A DNA stretch of 64,000 nucleotides from Torreya grandis (lineage: Eukaryota; Streptophyta; Pinopsida; Cupressales; Taxaceae). The DNA lies in contig JARHVA010000224.1 of NCBI GenBank assembly GCA_037957365.1, forward strand, positions 3,135,501-3,199,500. The letters are read 5' to 3'. Shown here piece after piece: positions 1-9,936 of the stretch. Below the pieces are notes generated by a model, which saw nothing but the letters and a program-made list of their open reading frames with translations, ran no database searches and was not told the DNA's origin. The position numbers and the translations under genes were made by a program. The stretch's first letter is position 1. Each line of letters opens with the position of its first letter.

Positions 1-1536
1 ATTACTTCTTTAAAAACCTCTAGACAATATTTAGCCAACCATTCCTTATTGGCTTTGTAAAATTCAGTAAGGAAACCATCCATTCTAGGTGCTTTATCAT
101 TCTTGAGCAAGTCAATGGTAGTTTTTTATTTCATCCAATGTAATATTTTCATCAAGGGAACTCGCTTGCACTCATGACATTTTTTTGGAATGCAAGCATT
201 AATGATCACCCTATTTTGCTCAGTGAGATCATTGGAGCCATAAAAAAGGAATAGACAAAAGTAGAACTCATAGAAGGCTTCTTTTATACTAGAAGAATCC
301 TACATAATCTGGTCATGAACTTCAATACCATTTATTTTTCTTCTTTTGTGCTTAGCTTTCAAGAATATAAAGAAAAACTTAGAGCCTCTATCACCAAGTT
401 TCAGCTAGGTTAGTCTTGAGAGGATCCACGCCCCCTTGGCAAGGTAATTTTGGGACTGGTTGACTTCATGTTTTAAGATATTAAGCTCTTTAAGAATTTT
501 TCCATTAGAGGGGTCATGTTGGAGAGAGAATTCAACATGTATTAGTTTTTATTGAGTAACCCTCGCAATTTTTATGTGCATTTTAGCCTTAATCTGTCTA
601 TAGGTTCTAACAAAGTTTTTGGAGACTTCCATGTGAGAATTCCACTAATCAATTCTAGAGCTTGAACTGTAGGCAAATTTCCCAATATTCCAAGAAGATT
701 AAAGACCATCCAAACTCACTTGGTCAGACAAGTGGGATATATTAAACTTATAGAGTCCTTTGAAAGATGAGGCATCTTTATTCTCCTCAAGGTTCAATGA
801 GAATGTCATTTCAATGGGTTGGTGATCCAAAATTGTATACGGCAAGATAATCACCACATTGCCATCCCTATTAAGGGTCATAGTAAGTGAGTCCCTATTC
901 AAGTAGAACCTATCAAGTCTGGAGTATTGTCTTCTATTATTACTTTGATTGTTGCACCAGGAATACTAAATACCTTTACTTTGATTTTTACCTTTTTGAA
1001 GCAAGCATAACATTTTGTACATTCTCTAGAATTTAGACAAGAAGAAAAGTTCATTGCCTTTCCAAGCCTAATGGTCACCTCCAATTTTATCCTCTTTTTC
1101 TTCCACCATGTTAAAATCACCTCCGAAGATCCAAGGGACTTTTTAAAAGATTAATAACTAGCCAATTCCATAGATCAGATTGATCTCTGTAATCATTTAG
1201 AGCATAGATGTTACACAGTCTAAAGCACTGGTTTTGGAATTCTAGCAAGACCCAAACAACACTATTGCAAGGGGAGACAATATGGTCAATAATACATTCC
1301 TTTAGGTTAGGGTTGACAAAGATAGAAGCCCCTCCTTTTTCTCTTTGATGATTGGTGGAGAACTGGGGAGCATTTGGCCAAATGAAATTAAGGACTAAGG
1401 ACAACTAAGATCCCATAGCCTTAACTTCTTGGAGACATAGAAAGTCCAAATTTTCTGTTGGATACTTGAACTGTCATATAATGGGTTTTCTATCAGGGGA
1501 TTCCAAGCCCCTAACATTCCAACTTACAATTCTCAT
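1..1536 (-). pseudogene. LINE ORF2 remnant (endonuclease plus start of RT), copy A
   Basis: This is the 5' part of ORF2 of an L1-type non-LTR retrotransposon, read leftwards and cut by the window edge. The likely start codon is at 1536-1534. It opens MRIVSWNVRGLESPD, followed by FLCLQEVKAMGS at about residue 30; WNVRGL and LQE are the metal-binding and catalytic motifs of APE-type endonucleases that nick target DNA. The middle of the domain (NIYALNDYRDQSDLWNWL) is clear near 1200. The C-terminal motif reads LDHQPI near 820, where the family normally has SDH. The frame is broken: a stop falls after the first ~20 residues, and a frameshift near 1130 destroys the GGDFN motif that copy C keeps. 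The first ~110 bases are the start of the RT domain (DKAPRMDGF). It is dead and close to identical to 54397-55932. Confidence 0.88.
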
Positions 1537-1597
1537 AAATCAGGTGGGCAAAGGAGGGTCAATTAGATTAACCATGGGGTTTACCCCCACTGCTCTA

Positions 1598-3193
1598 CAG
1601 TCTTTTGAAGTAGTCCAAAAATTTGTTTTTTTTACCCTTTTTTTTGAAAGAAGGTTCATGGCCACTAGGGGGTTATTTTTCATTTTTCTTCTCTTTCACT
1701 AGAGAGTGATCCATTGGGGTGGATCCCAACTCTATTTTTAGTCTTTTTCCACCCCCTTTAGACATCCAGTTCTCAACAACATTTGTTTCCTTAAGAGATA
1801 GGGGAACACTCACTGATACCTCCATCTTAGAATCAAACTTATCAAGACCTTATTTATCTAGAGAAATAGCCATGGGGGAAGCACGACTTTCAATTTTATT
1901 GAGATTGGCTAAGGGCAAGCTGTCAAGGTTAGAATTTAGAACATCAGGGGTTTCAACTGGCAGAACCACATATTCCTTAGAGGGAGAGTCCAATAGGGTT
2001 ATTTTTTCAATAAAGGCATCATCTAAGTTATTTGATAGATAGCTAATCACATCTAACAATAAAGTCAAGCTATCAACAAAAGGAGGCGGGTAACTAAGCA
2101 ACTGAGGAGTGAGGAAAGATTCAACTTGACCTAGTTCATTGACAGCCTCAGAGTTAGATATTCCTGTAGCCTCCTCAGGGGGGGAACTGTCTTTCAGTGG
2201 TTCACTATTATACAAAGGATTTTTAGAGACCTGCAAAACATCCAACACTGAATCATTTTTCTAGGCATCCTGCTCTTTTTGCTTGTTATGCATATTTTCT
2301 TTATTTACCATCATTGGGCAGTTTTTCCTGAGATGCCCATATTTTTTACAAAAGAAACAGGTGTTCATGCCACATAACCCTCTTAGAGCATAGGTATGGG
2401 AAATCCCTTTAATTTTTAAATTAAGGGAATCTAGAAAGAAATCTAGGGGTTATAAGGAGATATAAACCCTAGCATTCATATGGGCTAGCGACCTCCTAGT
2501 ATCCTCAATTCTCAGGACTTCCCCAAGGGTTTTCAATGCTTGTGGTAGAAAATTACACAGTTGTATAGGCACTCCTTCAATGCCTACCCATCTGGGAGTA
2601 GTTTTAAAAATGAGGTCATTAAAGTCTATATCTGGGCTCCACGAAACTACCTTAAAAATAGATTGGCCAATATTATACAAAATAGTTCTTCGCTGCATAT
2701 TATAATTTTTAAACAAAATCATAAAAACCCCTTTCTGTATAATTTGGCAAAAACTAATATATAAACCCAATTTTTTACCCCAAACAAAGTTGATCCAGTT
2801 ATAAAAAAAAATATAGAAGGGAGAGAATTCTCGTTTAAAAAAATAAAAAAAATCCCAACATTTTTAAATCTAATTTTTTCCTACTGAAGATCAATTTCTA
2901 TGGAAGCATTCGACATAATACTCAGGGTCTTAACAGGGTTAGGGCACTTACCGATTTGACCTTCATCTTGCTCCTACTATCCATGCTCTTCGTAGCTTGC
3001 CACAAATTTGGCTCCTTCTAAATGCTTCATTGCTTCTTCCTGCCATGGGATTTTGCTAAACACTTTTTTTGGTGGACCAGATGCTCCTTCTTCCACTTAA
3101 TATGAGACAGATATATCTCCCTTATGATTGCATACCTTATCAATCCCCAGATAACCAACTGGCTCATTAAGGCCACCATTTTCACCCTTCTTT
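1598..3193 (-). pseudogene. LINE ORF1 (gag-like) remnant, copy A
   Basis: This decayed ORF1 belongs to the same LINE and lies just upstream of ORF2. Read leftwards it has an N-terminal stretch (MVALMSQLVIWGLIRYAI), a DUF4283-type domain at 2830-2450 with KVVSWSPDIDF and TPRWVGIEGVPIQLCNFLP, a CCHC zinc knuckle at 2359-2318 (CFFCKKYGHLRKNC, the standard C-x2-C-x4-H-x4-C spacing), and an acidic, serine/leucine-rich linker at 2248-1850. Such proteins bind LINE RNA and form the RNP with ORF2. Several frame changes and stops separate the parts, so it cannot be translated as one protein. Open plus-strand frames in this stretch are shadows. Confidence 0.85.
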
Positions 3194-3309
3194 GCATGTT
3201 TGAGGATGTTAATTTTGATAGTTTCCATATACAACTACAATTAATTCATGCCCCTTCAAAAAAACCTAAGGCTAAGGGATGGGGTCCTAGGCAAGTGACG
3301 CCCATGTAG

Positions 3310-4778
3310 GGACGAAAAACACACCAACATCCACCAAGCAGACTTAAATGAAAAGCAAGACCCAAAGAAAAGAAACAAAAAAACAAATAATTAAATTAAA
3401 TCATGCTTAAGAGATGATTAATTTAAATGACCACCATGGGCACCAAGGAGAGAAGAATATGAAGCACAAAGGAAGAAAGGTAACCAAGGCAATCGACTTA
3501 GAGAGCTTGAATCACCATTAATGAAGGATGACTCATTATCTCCCCATTGCAGAGCTCCAAGCTTCTCTTTTCAAACTCTCAAAAAATCCTACCATAGATA
3601 ATATTTTTTGGGCATGTATGCATGTTTATATTGTTGCGAATCATGTTTGCTAATGCCATCTTATTGTATTACATAAAATGAGGGAAAATTTAACTTAATA
3701 GAATCTTTTTAAACTTGTTAAAAAGGTTTGAAAAATAGTGGAGGTGTGGATGATTACACAATTGCAAGAAATGTGGTTTGCATTGGCTTTAATGGTTTAT
3801 TAGTACTGCAAGATCACAAAGATTGTTTGGGTGAATTTTCCAAAATCTTGTTCAACATATGGGTAAGTTCATGGAAAGGGGGTGAAATGGGGTTTTAAGT
3901 GGACATATTTTTCCTAAAAAATTAAAAATTTGAACTTGCAAGGATCATTATAAAAGCCTATATTCAAAATTTGAGAATGCTATGAGAACATGAACTGTAG
4001 CATTTCAAGTGTAGTTTCTAAACTATTTATTTTTTTAAAATGGTGATAAATATGTAAGTTAAACAGTGGAAATTCAAAGAGATACTCTCATTTTTAGACA
4101 AACATAGTAGATAGTTTATCATGTGCTCCTTAACTATCTAAAAAAAATTCAAAGATTAGTTTTTTTAAACGTATAGAGGATTAGGTCTAGTTTGTGACCT
4201 ATATTGTTTTTAATTTTCTTAAGAATATATGTATTTTAATAATGTTTAAATATACTTTGAAAATGATAAATAATAGATAAATGACTATGCATCCCCTAAC
4301 TACCTCAAAAATTGAAAATAGGTTTTTTTTTCAATTGTATATAGAATTAGGGCTAGTTTGTGACGCTATAATTTGTTTCATATTTAGATGTATGAAATGA
4401 AAGATGCATAAACAAAGATAGACATGGATAAATATGGCATATAAAGGCACATGAAGACATGATTAGAAATTAATAAATATAAAAGCCTAAAGTAATAAAA
4501 AAATTATAAGTTTTAATATTTAGAAATAAGAGTGTGCTCGACCTTATAGTCATATTTTGATGAAATCTCTCGATGAAATTCATAGTGTCTATCATATATG
4601 AAGTTAGATATTGTCATTTTTAATTCAAAACATAGATTTTATTGTGTGTGCGCAAGTTCAGGGCTTAGGTTTGGATTTCCAAACTTAAAATGCATAAGTG
4701 CTAAAATATGAATGTGTTATAGCACATACACATTATTGTTATAGAATTTTCAAGGTTTGAACGAATTGCAGGTTGAAT
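3310..4778. other. Non-coding spacer between LINE 5' end and foldback element, copy A
   Basis: This AT-rich stretch has no supported gene. The first ~300 bases (3310-3600, polypurine-rich) may be the LINE 5' UTR; the exact 5' end cannot be set because all copies share the flank. Two related ~100-bp blocks, 4100-4200 and 4285-4370, form an imperfect direct repeat ending in TCTAGTTTGTGAC and GCTAGTTTGTGAC. A short dyad (GTGCTA and TAGCAC) sits near 4700. Homologous sequence occurs at 23340-24816 and 57706-59174. Confidence 0.6.
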
Positions 4779-5039
4779 AAGTGAATGTGTTGGTGTGTAT
4801 TTACTAAAATAAATGTTAAGTACAAGTGACATTTATATTATTATACCTTAAATTTATTTTAGTTAAATAATAAATTAAGCCCATTCCGCATCTTGTATAA
4901 TTGGTTTCTTAGTTCCATGATTTACCATTTAGAAGATATTTTTTTATAAATCTAATCTAGTCAATACTTAATCATTCTTTTAGGATTTCAAGTTATTGAA
5001 CCTAAGGCTTTTAGGGTTTAAATTTGATTGAATCGTAAA

Positions 5040-7490
5040 TTTTTCCACGAACCTAATTATTATTTTACAACATAACTTGGTCATAATTTAGTTAATGATT
5101 AATCTAATTACTCAATTGGTTTAATAACAGATGTAATTTGTATTAGTTTGATCCTTATGAAGTTAATTATGACTGTATGATATGAATTAGGGCTCAATTG
5201 GTCCCAATTTCATCATATATTGAATCATTTATGTGATTGGTTCAATCAAGGTACCAATTTAGTCTAATTTTATCCCCATGAACCTAATTGAAACTATACA
5301 ATATGATTTGTGTCTCAATTGGCTCCAATTTTATCATTTGATCAAACCATTTACTCAATTGGTTCAATCAAAGATTTAATCTAGCCCAATTTGAGCACTA
5401 TGAACCTAATAGCAAATATAAAATGTGATATGGGGCTCAATTTGCTCTAATTTCATCTCTAATTAAACTATTTACTCAATTGGTTCATCTAGGGATATAA
5501 TTTGGGATAATTTGAACCATGTAAACATAATTGGGACTATAGGATTTGACTTGGGGCTCATTTGGCCTCAATTTATTTATTAATTGAATCAATTATTCAA
5601 TAAAGGGATGTAATTTGGGTCATTTTTCTCCTCGTTAACCTAATTACGAGAATACATTGTGACTTGGGATTGAATTGACCCCAAATTAACCACTAATTGA
5701 ACTAATCATTCAATTGGTTTAATTAAATATACAATTTGAGTCAATGTTAGCCTCGTGAACCTAATTATGACTATACAATGTCCTTTGGGGATCATGTCCC
5801 CAATCTCATAATTGATTTAAAAAATTACTTCATTGGATTAACTAGAGTTAAAATTTGGACCAAAGAGCCAAAAGAATCTAATTACGACTATATGATGTCA
5901 TTTGGGAATAAATCAAACCCAATTTGATCACTGATTTAACCAATTACTTAATTATATGAATCAAGAATGCAATTTAGGCAAATTTCACTCCTATGATCTT
6001 AATTAAAACTATATTATATAATCTGGGACTCAAATTTTCTCTAATTTGATCATTGATTGAACTAGTTACTTGATTAGTTCAATCAAGTATGTAATTCAGA
6101 CCAATTTAAGACCCATGGCCCTAATTACGACAATGTGATGTCGTTTAGGACTCAATTAGCCCCTATGTCACTACTAATTAAATTTTTTATTTGATTGGTT
6201 AAATAAGGGATGTAATTTGGGTTAATCTCATCCTCGTGAACAAAATTGGGCATGTACTATGTCATTTGTGGCTTAAGTGGCCCCATTTCCATTGATGATT
6301 GAACCAATTACTAGATTGGTTCAATCAAGGACACAATTTGGGCTAATTAATCCACATTAACTTACTTTTGACTTTAGAATGTCATTTGGGGTTAATTTGG
6401 CCTCAATTTCATCATTGATTGAATGAACTGCTTGATTGGTTTTTGGGGATGCAATTTGAGTCAATTTTGTTCTTATGAGCCTAATTATGATATATGATGT
6501 GGTTTGGGCTATGTTGATCATACTTTCATCATTGATTGAAAAATTATTCAATTGCTTAAATAAGATGTGTATTTTCAACCAATTTATGCCTTGTGAACCT
6601 AATTTCAAGTATACAAAGTGATTTATGGTTGAAATGGACCCAATTTTATCATTGATTTAAACAATTACTTGATTGATTTAATTAGGGACATAATTTGAGA
6701 AAATATGATCCCTATGAACCCAATTATGACAAAAAGATATGATTTATGGCTAAATTGGCCGTAATTTCATCACTAGTTAAAATAATTATTTGATTTTTTA
6801 AATCAAGGACATAGTTTGAGAAAATATGAGCCATGTAGACTTAATTATGACTATACGATGTTATTTGGAGTTGAATTAGTCACAATTTCATCATTGATTG
6901 AACCCATTACTAGATTATCTCAATTAGATACATAGTTTAGGTCAATTTGAATGTAATTATGATTATTTGATGTCATTTAGAGATCAATTGGCATTAATTT
7001 TATTATCAATTTAAAAATACTCAATTAGTCCGATAAATAATGTAATTTAGGTCAATTTGAGTTCTATGAACTTAATTGGAAATATGTGATGTCATTTGGG
7101 GCTAAATTGCCCTCAACTTCATCAGATTAAACCAATCAATGATTTGGTTCAATCAGGTATATAAATTAGTTTAATTTGATCCTCGTGAATTTAATTGAGA
7201 CTATATGATATCATTTGAGGCTTAGTTGGCCCCAATTTCATCATTAATTGAATTAATTACTTGATTAGTTCAATCAAGGATATCATTCAGGCTAATTTGA
7301 CTCCCATGAACCTAAATGTGACTATATGATGTGACTTGGTGCTCAATATGTCATAATTTCATCCTTGATCCAACTAACTACTGAATTAATTCAATCAAGG
7401 ATGCAATTTGGATAAATGTGAGGCACATGAACATAATTAAGACTATGAGATGTAACTTTGGGCTCAATTAGGCCCAATATCATCACTAAT
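5040..7490 (+). repeat. Forward array of ~118-bp subrepeats, copy A
   Basis: About 21 diverged monomers. The landmark CATCATTGATTGAA and variants recur near 6297, 6413, 6530, 6647, 6767, 6888, 7000, 7121, 7239, 7357 and 7478, giving a mean period of about 118 bp. Each monomer carries a dyad around a six-base core; the best is TGATTGAACCAAT (6296-6308) and ATTGGTTCAATCA (6315-6327), followed by an AATTTGGG / CCTAATTATGACTAT / TCATTTGGGGCTCAATTGG block. Open frames here, such as 6608-6357 on the minus strand, recur between copies only because the repeat recurs; they are not genes. Confidence 0.85.
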
Positions 7491-7504
7491 TTTATTATTG
7501 ATTC

Positions 7505-8357
7505 AATTAGTGATTTAATTGAGGCTATTTGATCCAAAATCACATTATATAGTTGTAATCATGTTCACTGGGTTATATTTTAGCCCAAATTGCATCCTTA
7601 ATTGAACTAATCAAGTAAATGATTCAATAAGTGATGAAATTGGAGCTAATTGAACCCCAAATGAGACCATATTGTTGAAATTATATTCCCATAGGAAAAA
7701 TGGCTCAAAGTATGTCTTTAATTGAATAAATTATTTATTTGGTTGAATAAGTGATGAAATTGGGGCTAATTAAGCTCCAAATCACATTATATCAATTAGA
7801 TTCATGGGGCTCACATTCACCTAAATTTTATCACCAATTGAAAAATTAATTAATTAGTTCAATCAATGATAAAATTGTGCTCAATTGAGCCCCAAAGGAC
7901 ATCATACAATTGTAATTAGGTTCATGGGGCTCAAATTCATCCAAATTGAGTCCATGATTGAATCAATTAACTAATTTGTTTAATCATTGATGATATTTAG
8001 AAAACTGAGCCTCAAATCACATCATATAGTCTCAATTAGGTTCAAGTGGCTCAAATTATCTTAAATCACATAGTTGATTAAATCAATCAAGTAATTAGTT
8101 CAATTAGTGATGAAATTGAAATCAATTAAATTCAAAATCACATTGTATAGTTGCAATTAGTTTAATGGGGCCAAAATTGTATCCTTGATTGAATAATTGA
8201 TTAATTAGTTCAAAAAGTGATGAAATTAAGGGTAATTGGGATCTCAATCACATTGCATAGTTGTAATTAGGTTCAATAGGAAAAAATGGCCCAAATTGTA
8301 TATCTAATTGAACTAATCAAATAACTGATTCAATTAATGATGAAATTTGGAATAATT
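7505..8357 (-). repeat. Reverse array of the same ~118-bp subrepeats, copy A
   Basis: Here the subrepeats read as the reverse complement of those at 5040-7490 (for example AGTGATGAAATTGGGGCTAA then TCACATTATAT and AATTAGGTTCATGG). The polarity switch is marked by a 10-bp inverted repeat, ATCACTAATT at 7482-7491 and AATTAGTGAT at 7505-7514. About seven monomers lie before the LTR insertion; two more follow at 9307-9560. Positions 7570-8350 match copy C almost perfectly (780 of 781) while differing from copy B at roughly 35 sites. Confidence 0.85.
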
Positions 8358-8400
8358 TGTTAGGGTGTGGAGCTAAAAGCTTCACCTTGTTGCAAATAGA

Positions 8401-8545
8401 AGGAGGTTTCTGAGCATGACAGTCGCCAGCGTCGACAGGCCACAATCGACGTCGGTCAGGGGAGCATAGAAGGAAACCGGCATCGGCAAGAGATCGGCCG
8501 GCGTCGGTCACCTCCAAGAAGGAAGGGACCAACGTCGGTCACCTG
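8401..8545 (+). repeat. CpG-rich CGTCGG subrepeats in LTR U3
   Basis: Five related short motifs follow each other: GCGTCGACAGG, CGACGTCGGTCAGG, CCGGCATCGGCA, GGCGTCGGTCACCTCC and AACGTCGGTCACCTG. They lie about 100-260 bp upstream of the TATA box, where LTR enhancers usually sit. The same block occurs at about 14580-14715 and 62805-62945. Confidence 0.6.
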
Positions 8546-8660
8546 TGGCAGACATAATTGCTGTTAACGAACAGTCAGTTAAGTAAACGTGAAGTTTGCA
8601 TGTTAAAGACCAGTTCGAGTCTTTGAGCCGCCCGTCTAATTTAAGTGTATGCATGAGATC

Positions 8661-8670
8661 TATATAATAG
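8661..8670 (+). promoter_or_regulatory. TATA box of the solo LTR
   Basis: TATATAATAG follows GAGATC and lies about 300 bp into the LTR, a usual place for the U3 TATA box. It is unchanged in the three LTR copies (also near 14826 and 63058). Assigned from position and sequence only. Confidence 0.55.
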
Positions 8671-9306
8671 ACTCATGGGATGTATTGTTAAGTGTTGAAC
8701 TTGTAGAATCCAAGTGTGGAGCTTGGAGAGTTCTTCCCATGGTGGAATCAAGTAGGATTCCCCATGTATGTAAGATCAGGTTTGATATGCAGGGTGTTGC
8801 AGGATCATGGTGGAGATCTACATGTGATAAGGAAGATCAGGGTTGGTCTACTGGGGTGTGTGAATGCGAGGGTCAAACGGAGATCGGTGGGGTAGCAAGA
8901 TCCAAGGTGACACCAATACATTAGGAGCAGGATCATGGTGAGATCTACTTGGAGTACCAATTCGTACTCGATTGTACAGGTGTATAATGAGGTGAACAAC
9001 AGCTTGTGTTAGCTGTGTGTTGTGACCTATGAGAGAAGATTACTCATGTGGGAAGATTACTTGGAGCCCTTGAGGAGGAAGCCTCACAGAGGTGGAAGAA
9101 GAGTGTGATCTCTTTATTGTAATTTCCTTTGTAATGAGTTGAATACAATTATGTGTTGCCTCTCATATTCTGTGTTATTTCTCATTGATAGTTATTTGTT
9201 CTTCTGGGTATTTCCGCATGTTTAAGTTGCTTATACATTGGCAATAATGTGTGCTCTTAAATCTGAAAAGTTGCGTCAGAGCTTTGGGGAACTTAGGGTC
9301 CTATCA

Positions 9307-9560
9307 TAATTCAACCTCACATCTTATCATATAGTTGTATTTAGGTTCAAGGGTGTCATAATAGTCTAAATTATATCCCTAATTGAACCAATCAAATATT
9401 TGGTTTAATTAGTGATGACATTGGGGCCAATTGAGTCCTGGTTCACATCGAATATTTGTAATTTGATTCACAAAAGTCAAATTGACACAAATTTATACTT
9501 GATTGAATCAATCAAGTTAATTGCAAATAAATGATATCTATATCATGTCATATAGTCACA
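9307..9560 (-). repeat. Continuation of reverse subrepeat array after the LTR, copy A
   Basis: The subrepeat array interrupted by the LTR resumes after the second TAATT. It holds about two further reverse-oriented monomers (ATCTTATCATATAGTTGTATTTAGG...) and then fades into the non-repeated part of the right arm. Confidence 0.75.
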
Positions 9561-9936
9561 ATTAGATTTAAAGATAAATTTGTTAGTCAATATCATGATT
9601 GCACTCTCATTATCTATGAGAGGTACAAGGTTTGTAAAATTTAATTTTGACACACTTAGAACTCTTAAAAATGTCAAGAATCAAGATAGAATGTTTAATG
9701 CCTACACATGTTGCATAAATCACACCCTGAAAATATTAGATTTAATACTAAAACCTTGAAAAATGAGTAAGTAATAATTAGATTAAATTTTAAAAAAAAA
9801 TCTAAATGATAACTTGTAGATATGTGAGACCAATTTTAAATATACGAGATCAATTTTAGAAGATGCAATGATCATGATTTTATATATTTATCAAAATAAA
9901 TTTTAGTTTAGTAAATACACACCAACACATTCACTT

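Larger units (their letters stand above)
8358..9306 (+). mobile_element. Solo LTR with TAATT target-site duplication, copy A
   Basis: This 949-bp insertion begins TGTTAGGG and ends GGTCCTATCA, so it has the TG...CA ends and near-inverted termini of an LTR. It is flanked on both sides by TAATT (8353-8357 and 9307-9311), a perfect 5-bp target-site duplication. Copy C has the uninterrupted site with a single TAATT at 28387-28391. Only one LTR is present with no internal region, so the element has been reduced to a solo LTR. The orientation is taken as plus because a TATA box lies at 8661-8670. The upstream part is GC-rich with several CGTCGG-type subrepeats. The superfamily is not certain (copia-like by length and ends). 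Open frames inside it are not genes. Confidence 0.92.
4779..9936. mobile_element. Foldback-like element with subrepeat-built inverted arms, copy A (interrupted by a solo LTR)
   Basis: Positions 4779-4808 and 9907-9936 are perfect inverted repeats of 30 bp. Weaker inverted similarity continues inwards: the region around 4925-5000 resembles the reverse complement of about 9740-9830, and subrepeats run forward from ~5040 to 7490 and in reverse after 7505. Outside the 30-mers a weaker match extends perhaps 100 bp. The whole is a giant palindrome with unequal arms (about 2.7 kb left and 1.5 kb right, without the LTR). Long terminal inverted repeats made of tandem subrepeats are typical of foldback elements of animals and plants; no transposase was seen, so it would be non-autonomous. 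True ends and target-site duplication were not determined. An alternative is an inverted satellite array that arose by rearrangement. Confidence 0.6.

Noticed and set aside
1466..2042. Plus-strand frames of 78 and 107 codons, also at 55862-56438.
   Set aside because: They are antisense to clear LINE ORF1/ORF2 protein motifs on the minus strand.
6357..6608. An 83-codon minus-strand frame (MKLGSQGINWLKIH...) found again at 12518-12769 and 60753-61004.
   Set aside because: It lies wholly inside the ~118-bp subrepeat array and recurs because the array was duplicated; neighbouring monomers do not keep it open.
5040..8357. A CRISPR-like array, suggested by regular spacing and palindromic units.
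   Set aside because: The period is ~118 bp with no unique spacers, units are diverged along their whole length, polarity flips mid-array, and the context is a plant genome.
8317..8999. Several frames of 64-91 codons inside the LTR, some repeated three times.
   Set aside because: They sit on both strands of a 949-bp LTR, cross its boundary with the subrepeats, and the copies are duplicates. LTRs do not normally encode proteins.
8351..9320. A DNA transposon as the cause of the 949-bp insertion.
   Set aside because: The ends are TG...CA with a 5-bp target duplication, a TATA box at a U3-like position and no longer terminal inverted repeats, which fits a solo LTR better.
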